Source: Eledone cirrhosa
Taxonomy: Eukaryota > Mollusca > Cephalopoda > Octopoda > Eledonidae
Direction of reading: 5' to 3'
Assembly (NCBI GenBank): GCA_964016885.1
Contig: OZ024759.1
Coordinates: 3,643,046 to 3,707,045, forward strand
Length of the DNA stretch: 64,000 bases
Shown: one piece after another, positions 58,265 through 64,000 of the stretch
How positions within the stretch are numbered: the first letter of the stretch is position 1
Layout of the letters: each line of letters begins with the position of its first letter
Notes under the pieces: generated by a model
Seen by the model: only the letters and a program-made list of their open reading frames with translations
The model's database searches: none
Told to the model about the DNA's origin: nothing
Position numbers and translations under genes: made by a program

Positions 58265-59148
58265 AAACAGATGATAAGAGAAGACAGGTAAAAGAGAAAA
58301 TGTCTGTATTGGATGTTTGTCTGGTTACAGTGTGAGGCGAGTCCGTGTTGTCTGTGTGATACAAAAAAACTGTAAAAGAAATCTTCCAGATATACCAGAT
58401 TCTTCGTTGTCCGGTTTGTGCATAGTATATGAACAATTCTAGGTGCTCCCACCTAGAATAGTGACCTCTAGGAGATGGTTCCTCTTCGGCCTGACTGGAA
58501 AACGTGTATCATTGCATAGACGTGGTTGTTCCACGTTTCTCAAAAGGATGATGGAAGTTCCAATCTGTTATATTATATGTAGATATAGATATAGATAATT
58601 AATAAAAAAGATGTCCGTCAATGTAAAGAAGGTCCCTATTTACTTGAAATGGTTTATACAAATGCCAAATTAATATGGATATGGATAACATGCTTATCTA
58701 TAAGTGGTCAGCTATAATAATAAACCAACAAATTATATGACACAAACATTTATTCAGTAATTTCCAGGCTCTTAGCCACTGAGTAATAGACAGTCAATAT
58801 TGCCCAGAGTTCAACTCGGGGAGGTGGCCTGGTTTGAACTCAAAATGGCGGATCCTTCTACTTCGAAAATAGAATGGTTTTTCAATATTACTCTAGCCCT
58901 GGCCGGCCATAGGCACCAAACTTTTTGCCAGACTCAGCATATGATGAGGTTTTATTTCCACTGCAATCAGAAGCGATAAATTTGAAGGCAATTTCTACCA
59001 ATACTTGTTGGTTTTTATTGCTCATTATCGACAATAAATGACATTGAACATAAATGATAACTCTGCCAAAGCTCACAATACAGATGAAAGGAAACCAATG
59101 TCCGAATCATATACGTCGCTTATTGATAGCATTAAAGATATGCATACA

Positions 59149-62100
59149 TCAGCTCAAAGCTTCATTATAGACAATATTTAGGTTTGTTCCTCTGTTAGTG
59201 GTATCAATTGCAAATTTTATACCATCAGGATCGCACACTCGAGATGCAGCAACATACAGTTGCCCATGGCTGGATCATTCAAGCAGACACCGACTCGCTT
59301 GAAAGTCTGTCCCTGTGCCTTGTTGACAGTCATGGAGAAGGCCAAATTGACGGGAAACTGTCTCCTTTGCCAAATAAATGGCAGCAGATCTTCACTTGGT
59401 CTCAGCATGATCCTCGGAATGAGAACCGATTCCTCTCTGCCTGGGAGTTTAGCTTCTAAAACTCTTCCGTTAATCAATCTCTCAACAATCAATCTGGTAC
59501 CATTGCAAAGACCCATTTTATGATTGATATTTCTAAGCAATATAATCGGCAAACCCTTTTTCAACCTCAAAATATGTGGGGGAAATCCGGGTATTTGAAG
59601 TGAATTCAGATACTCAGTCGGAACATCCATACTGTTCTGCTGATTAGGCTCCATTGCATCCGCACTGACGGTCAACCATTCCTCTCCAGGAAACATTCCG
59701 GCTACTTGTGAATTTATTTCATCGACCGTTGCATTCGTATGAGTTAGAATAACACGTTCCGATATTCAGGAGAGATTCTGCCAAAAAGCATTCAAATTAG
59801 GGAACACCCAGTCAATCAAGCCTTGGCGGTCCAGTGGCATGACCAAATGGTCTGGGATTCATACAGTCTGATTATCACCAACGTGTGGCAATTCATCGTT
59901 TCCCAACTGCATCAACCATCGGCCGTATGTCTCAGCCTCTTCGTTTTGCCCGAACATAGGAAGTCGCATATTATCGTGTAATCGCAAAACTCTGAAATGG
60001 CGCCACAATGGGTACTTTTTCAGACATGCATCGACAATTTGCGCTCTTTGAGCATTCCTAACAATTGGTAGCACCTGTCTGAAATCGCCACCAAGAACGA
60101 TAGTCTTACCACTGAATGGCAGGTCACTACCGCAGATATCTCTCAAAGTTCTGTCCAATGCCTCCAGCAAATATCTGTGTGCCATTGGAGCCTCGTCCCA
60201 AATAATCAGAGACGTATTGCGTATAAGGCCCGCGAGTTCACTTTGTCCTGTAATATTACAGACACTCAACTCATCTGGAGCCAATGGAGCCTTGAAGCAT
60301 GAGTGGAAGGTCCTTACACCACTCAGCAAAGTGGCAGCGATGCCCCTGGTGGGCACAGGGAGAGCAATCTTCCTCTGAGCTCTGACTGCCGATAACATAG
60401 TGTTGAAACAGAATGTCTTTCCGGTGCCTCCTGGAACATCTATGAAAGCACAAAGTTGCTCATTAGTGGAAATCGAGTGGAGAGCGCCATCGACCAATTC
60501 TCTGTGAGATTGGGTCAACATTGGCATACGTTCATCCACAATACGTTGCTGTTCCAGTGGATCAAACTGGAATAGTTCCCTCCGATCGAGTGGCAACCGT
60601 CTAAGCTGCAATCTCATGTTCAATGCTAAGACACGTTGCCGCATTTCTTCATCAGGAATTGGTAAATTGAAATCTGTTAAACATTTCAAATGAACTTCGA
60701 GCAGTTGCTCAATATTGAGCAAAACAATAGCTTTCAGCAAATTTTCATCATAGACCTGAAGATGATGCCTAAAATCATCAGCCATAATTCCCCAATGGCG
60801 TTCAAATAACTCTCTTGGATCGGCAGGTTTGCAGAATCCTAGAATCGTGACAAATAACTGCCTTATTCGAGCTGGCATCTGTGTTGTTCCTGCAGCTTCC
60901 ATGGCGTTATTCCATTCAGCGTCATCCTGAAGGAGTCCCAGATGCTGACCCACAGCCTGGTATCTTTTATATTCCACGCCATTGATTGTTTTCAAATCAG
61001 CGAAGCTCTGTTTACCTCTCGAAAAATCACTATGCAACAGAACTCGGAGATAAAACACATCACCAGATGCTGGATGGACATTACAAACCCGTCCAATAGT
61101 CATGAATCTCAACTTTTGTTTTCTATCATTCCATTTCTTTCCCTTCTTATCCCACGTATAGTGCGAAGGGAAATCGCAGTAGAGTTGCTTTTGATCCGGG
61201 TTCAAAGCATGTTCCCTATTATGCTTGAACCACTCAGTCAATTCCGTCTTAGGAGGTGGTGCGTTAGCAATTCTTTCGATACCTCTTCTAGTGTCCTTAA
61301 AACAGACCATTTGCCTATTCTCTAAGTGAACCGTCAGTTTCTGAACGCTGGGTTTGCGTTCAATGAGATCAAAATCGAACAATCTCCAGCAAGCTTCGCT
61401 AGATCCAATCGAGCGAACATCCTGGAACCTGCCAACTTCATCTCCTTGGTTCACTTCCTCATTCCTGACATTCATCATTGCCCCATCATGACCTTTGTAA
61501 ACATACTTGAATAGATATTTGCAAGCTTTCACTGAGCTACAAATTTCCACATTAATATGACAACGATATTTCATAATCAAATATGGATTGTATGGCACAA
61601 CCCATTGATTTGTAACCTGTCGACCGTTTACATTTTCGACCAAACCGCCATCGGCAGGCGACCGTCTTCTGTATGAGGGATGAGCATCCCCATCATTCCA
61701 GGAAGTGTTCGTGACAAAAGATTTCGGAAAGTGCTTACTGCATTGGCCATTTTTCATGCAAGGCGCTTTCCGATTTGCCACTCCGCATTGGTTGTGCACC
61801 ATTGACTTTGCCACCAAGTTGCATAGTGCCTCATTCTCCGGCAGTTCAGCACACACAATGCTGTCGACATCCTCAGCACATCACAATTTGCAATCTCTAT
61901 GTAAAATGAGCAGCAAATGTGCATGTGGCAATCCTCTTTTTTGGAATTCAATTACGTATGTAAAAGCAACTATACCTCCAAAGATTCCCTCTTTTTCCAC
62001 ATCATCCATTATTTTTTTCAGATATCCTTTGAATACTCTTGCCACAATATCAGGACGGTCCTTTGGCTGTTGTCCTGGCAAAAGTGCATCCTTAATATCA

Positions 62101-63558
62101 GTCCATTCAGGATTGCATGTAACTGTTATAAACAAATCTGGCTTTCCAAACTTTCTGACAATAGCCATTGCATCCTGATAGCGAATGTTCATATATCTCG
62201 GGCCGCCGATGAACGACGATGGCAAAATGATGCGTCGACCAATTTGCTTGTAATTGGCATCATCGGCTGTTATCGCATCCTGTATATTATTATACAATTC
62301 AGCTCTGATATGTTGCTGATGTGTAGCTATATAATTTAGCCTTTGATTTTCGATCTTTGCGTATGCCATACAACAGTATTCCTGGAACAATCTGCTGGCT
62401 TGAAATAGCGCATTTCTCTGTTGATTCCTCTCGTTCAAATGGAACGCGTAAAAGTCGCAAATCGAATTATTGTGTCTATTGCCACCTCCCTGTTGATGCT
62501 GATTCTCATAATCATCTAAATGAACAGACATGCTCCATCCATTTTCACCTTTTGGGAATAAAAGAACATAATGCAATGGATGGTATGTCCTATTTGACTC
62601 ATTGATAGTGTTGAGACCACCATCTCTGCGATTGAGGGCGATATCTCTCGATCCAGGCTTATCGTCCATCAACACAGCAACTTCACGAAATCCTTCAGGG
62701 GCATTATATCGCCGTTCGTGTTGATTCCTTGGCACTGCGTCAGCCTTAATCATCAATGTTTGTTGCTGAACATTTTGCAGTTCAGCCACCAACATGAAAT
62801 CCATAACATAAGGATTACACTGTCTAAGCCATGATTGCAAATCATGGATCAAATCACTTAACCTTTGCCGTTCAAGTTCAGTTATATTTCCCGGCAACTT
62901 CATCCAACCGATCCTGATATCCTCCTCCGATTCACTATAATCTGGATCGTTAACGTAAATTTGAGCGAATCAAGGCCTCTCTCCTGGGGTAACTTCTAAA
63001 TTACCGATACAATGATACAAACGGCATTGAATGACGACATTCGGTTGCCATGCTCCACTCTCAAACATCTAACTCTCTGCGATGCTAAAGCTAATAAATT
63101 GTTAATTTGCCGCGAATATTTGCGCAGTAATCTACCTCGGTCTCATTGATCACCCCACATACTTAGTATTTTAAACTCCGGTGACTCCCCATCATCCGGC
63201 ATTCGCAAGGGTTCTAGTTGAACTGCTCCTTTGTGACAGCACATTGTGGTCCACGTCTTTTCGTGCCACCAAAGCAATGCTCCACAATGTGGAGACTCTG
63301 CTCGTCCACCAATCTGACAGTGACACGGTTGCCATGATCCATTTTTAATATCATTCGTTCGCCTTCTAGCCTCTTTACTGGAATGAGGAGCACTTTGCGA
63401 CACATTCCCTGAACTTCTGTATTGCGCTGGCGCTGTTCAGCCAGCTCCTCTTCATCCATCGGAGCACGCCATTGCTGCTGAATTCTGGCCACCTGCTGAT
63501 GATGCTCAGCCAGTTCGTTTTTCAACCATCGCAGCACTCCGTCGCCGCTGTAGTTCAC
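59149..63558 (-). pseudogene. Helitron Rep-helicase, broken by stops and frameshifts
   Basis: This is the rolling-circle transposase fused to a PIF1-type helicase. The N-terminal part (63558-63143, two frames) has a zinc-finger-like CGALLWWHE...CCHKGAV. The Rep nuclease (62903-61470) has the HUH motif (PHAHLLLIL, near 61920) and the tyrosine segment KYLFKYVYKG (near 61500). The helicase has Walker A GGTGKT (near 60425), IIWDEAPMAHR, GGDFRQVLPIV, and C-terminal VNKAQGQTF (near 59310). In-frame TGA codons occur at 61878-61883, about 59865 and about 59774, and frameshifts near 59255, 62910-63140 and 63400. The conserved C-terminus (GQLYVAASRV, then IKFAIDTTNRGTN) reaches a TGA at 59149. Confidence 0.88.
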
Positions 63559-64000
63559 TGTTTGATAAAGTCGAATTGCTTTTCTTATCAGTATTCATTT
63601 GGAGCAATTGTAAAAAAAAATGACACAATAATAAATATAAAAGATGTCCGTCAATGTAAAGAAATGTCCCTATTTACTCCCTTCACAACTCTGTGTATGA
63701 CAGACAGGCACACAGACAGATAAACTGCGCGGCGATTGTGGAACGTCACACGCATACACGCATGGAAACGCGCACACGCACGCAAACTTACACACGCACA
63801 CACTCACACATGTTGATAGTTTTTACTTTCTGTGGAACACTGCACGCACGCACACACACATAAACATACGCGCACATACATACACACGCATACATGTTAA
63901 TAGTTATTGAACACAGTGTTCACACTCTCCCCTCTCACTCCCTCATTGGCATTATGCATATTAATTTCAGTTTGGCGTCGTTGGGGTGGGCAGAGTCCTT

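Larger units (their letters stand above)
58236..64000 (-). mobile_element. Helitron, autonomous type but inactivated, truncated by the window edge
   Basis: The 3' terminus on the minus strand is CTAG at 58236-58239, followed by T and preceded by a 6-bp hairpin at 58247-58264, the classical Helitron end. Coding runs 63558 to 59149 on the minus strand. The 5' end lies beyond 64000. The part at 58270-58610 carries sequence I do not recognise. Confidence 0.82.

Noticed and set aside
60942..62605. Plus-strand frames opposite the Helitron
   Set aside because: They are antisense shadows of the Rep-helicase coding region.

Overview
The window looks like a stretch of molluscan, most likely octopod cephalopod, genomic DNA. 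This is inferred from the very high density of tRNA-derived SINEs of octopus type, RTE-type LINEs ending in (GAT)n, Penelope-like, Helitron, piggyBac-like and hAT relics, large minisatellites, and a decayed C2H2 zinc-finger gene. No bacterial-type gene organisation, rRNA gene or credible free-standing tRNA gene is visible. Almost every long reading frame is a transposon relic or a stop-free frame through a tandem repeat.

The only convincing host protein-coding gene is on the minus strand between 21041 and the left edge. Seven exons were found by splice sites and reading frame. In gene order they are: an eight-cysteine EGF exon (20898-21041); two exons that together make a fucolectin/F5-8-type lectin domain (20012-20269 and 9534-9726); and four more eight-cysteine EGF exons (6662-6796, 4330-4467, 2142-2279, 1613-1750). 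Almost all are phase 1-1. This suits an extracellular MEGF-like or mollusc receptor-phosphatase-like protein whose two ends lie outside what can be seen.

Region by region: 1-22 kb holds the gene, with introns filled by minisatellites (87, 51 and 35 bp units), SINEs, two hAT-type elements and copies of a TTAA-flanked, piggyBac-like short element. One of these, at 9958-18311, carries an expanded 72-bp internal tandem array that is itself split by a 5.5-kb LINE resembling the Tx1 clade. 22-24.7 kb is a Penelope-like GIY-YIG relic between inverted arms. 24.8-28.2 kb is an RTE LINE. 28.7-32.8 kb is an internally deleted Ty3/Gypsy element with LTRs. 33.5-43.5 kb is mostly RTE fragments, a 49-bp minisatellite, a 61-bp minisatellite that grew out of RTE sequence, and a zinc-finger pseudogene. 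44-47 kb is AT-rich and contains two hammerhead-ribozyme-like motifs. 47.6-54.4 kb is one large GT-rich satellite. 55.2-55.9 kb is a 52-bp minisatellite. 57.7-64 kb contains a short Helitron and an autonomous-type but broken Helitron that runs off the right edge.

The most interesting structures are the LINE-in-piggyBac-like nest, which recalls the Xenopus Tx1D/Tx1L pair, the pair of covarying hammerhead-like motifs, and the minisatellite born from LINE coding sequence.
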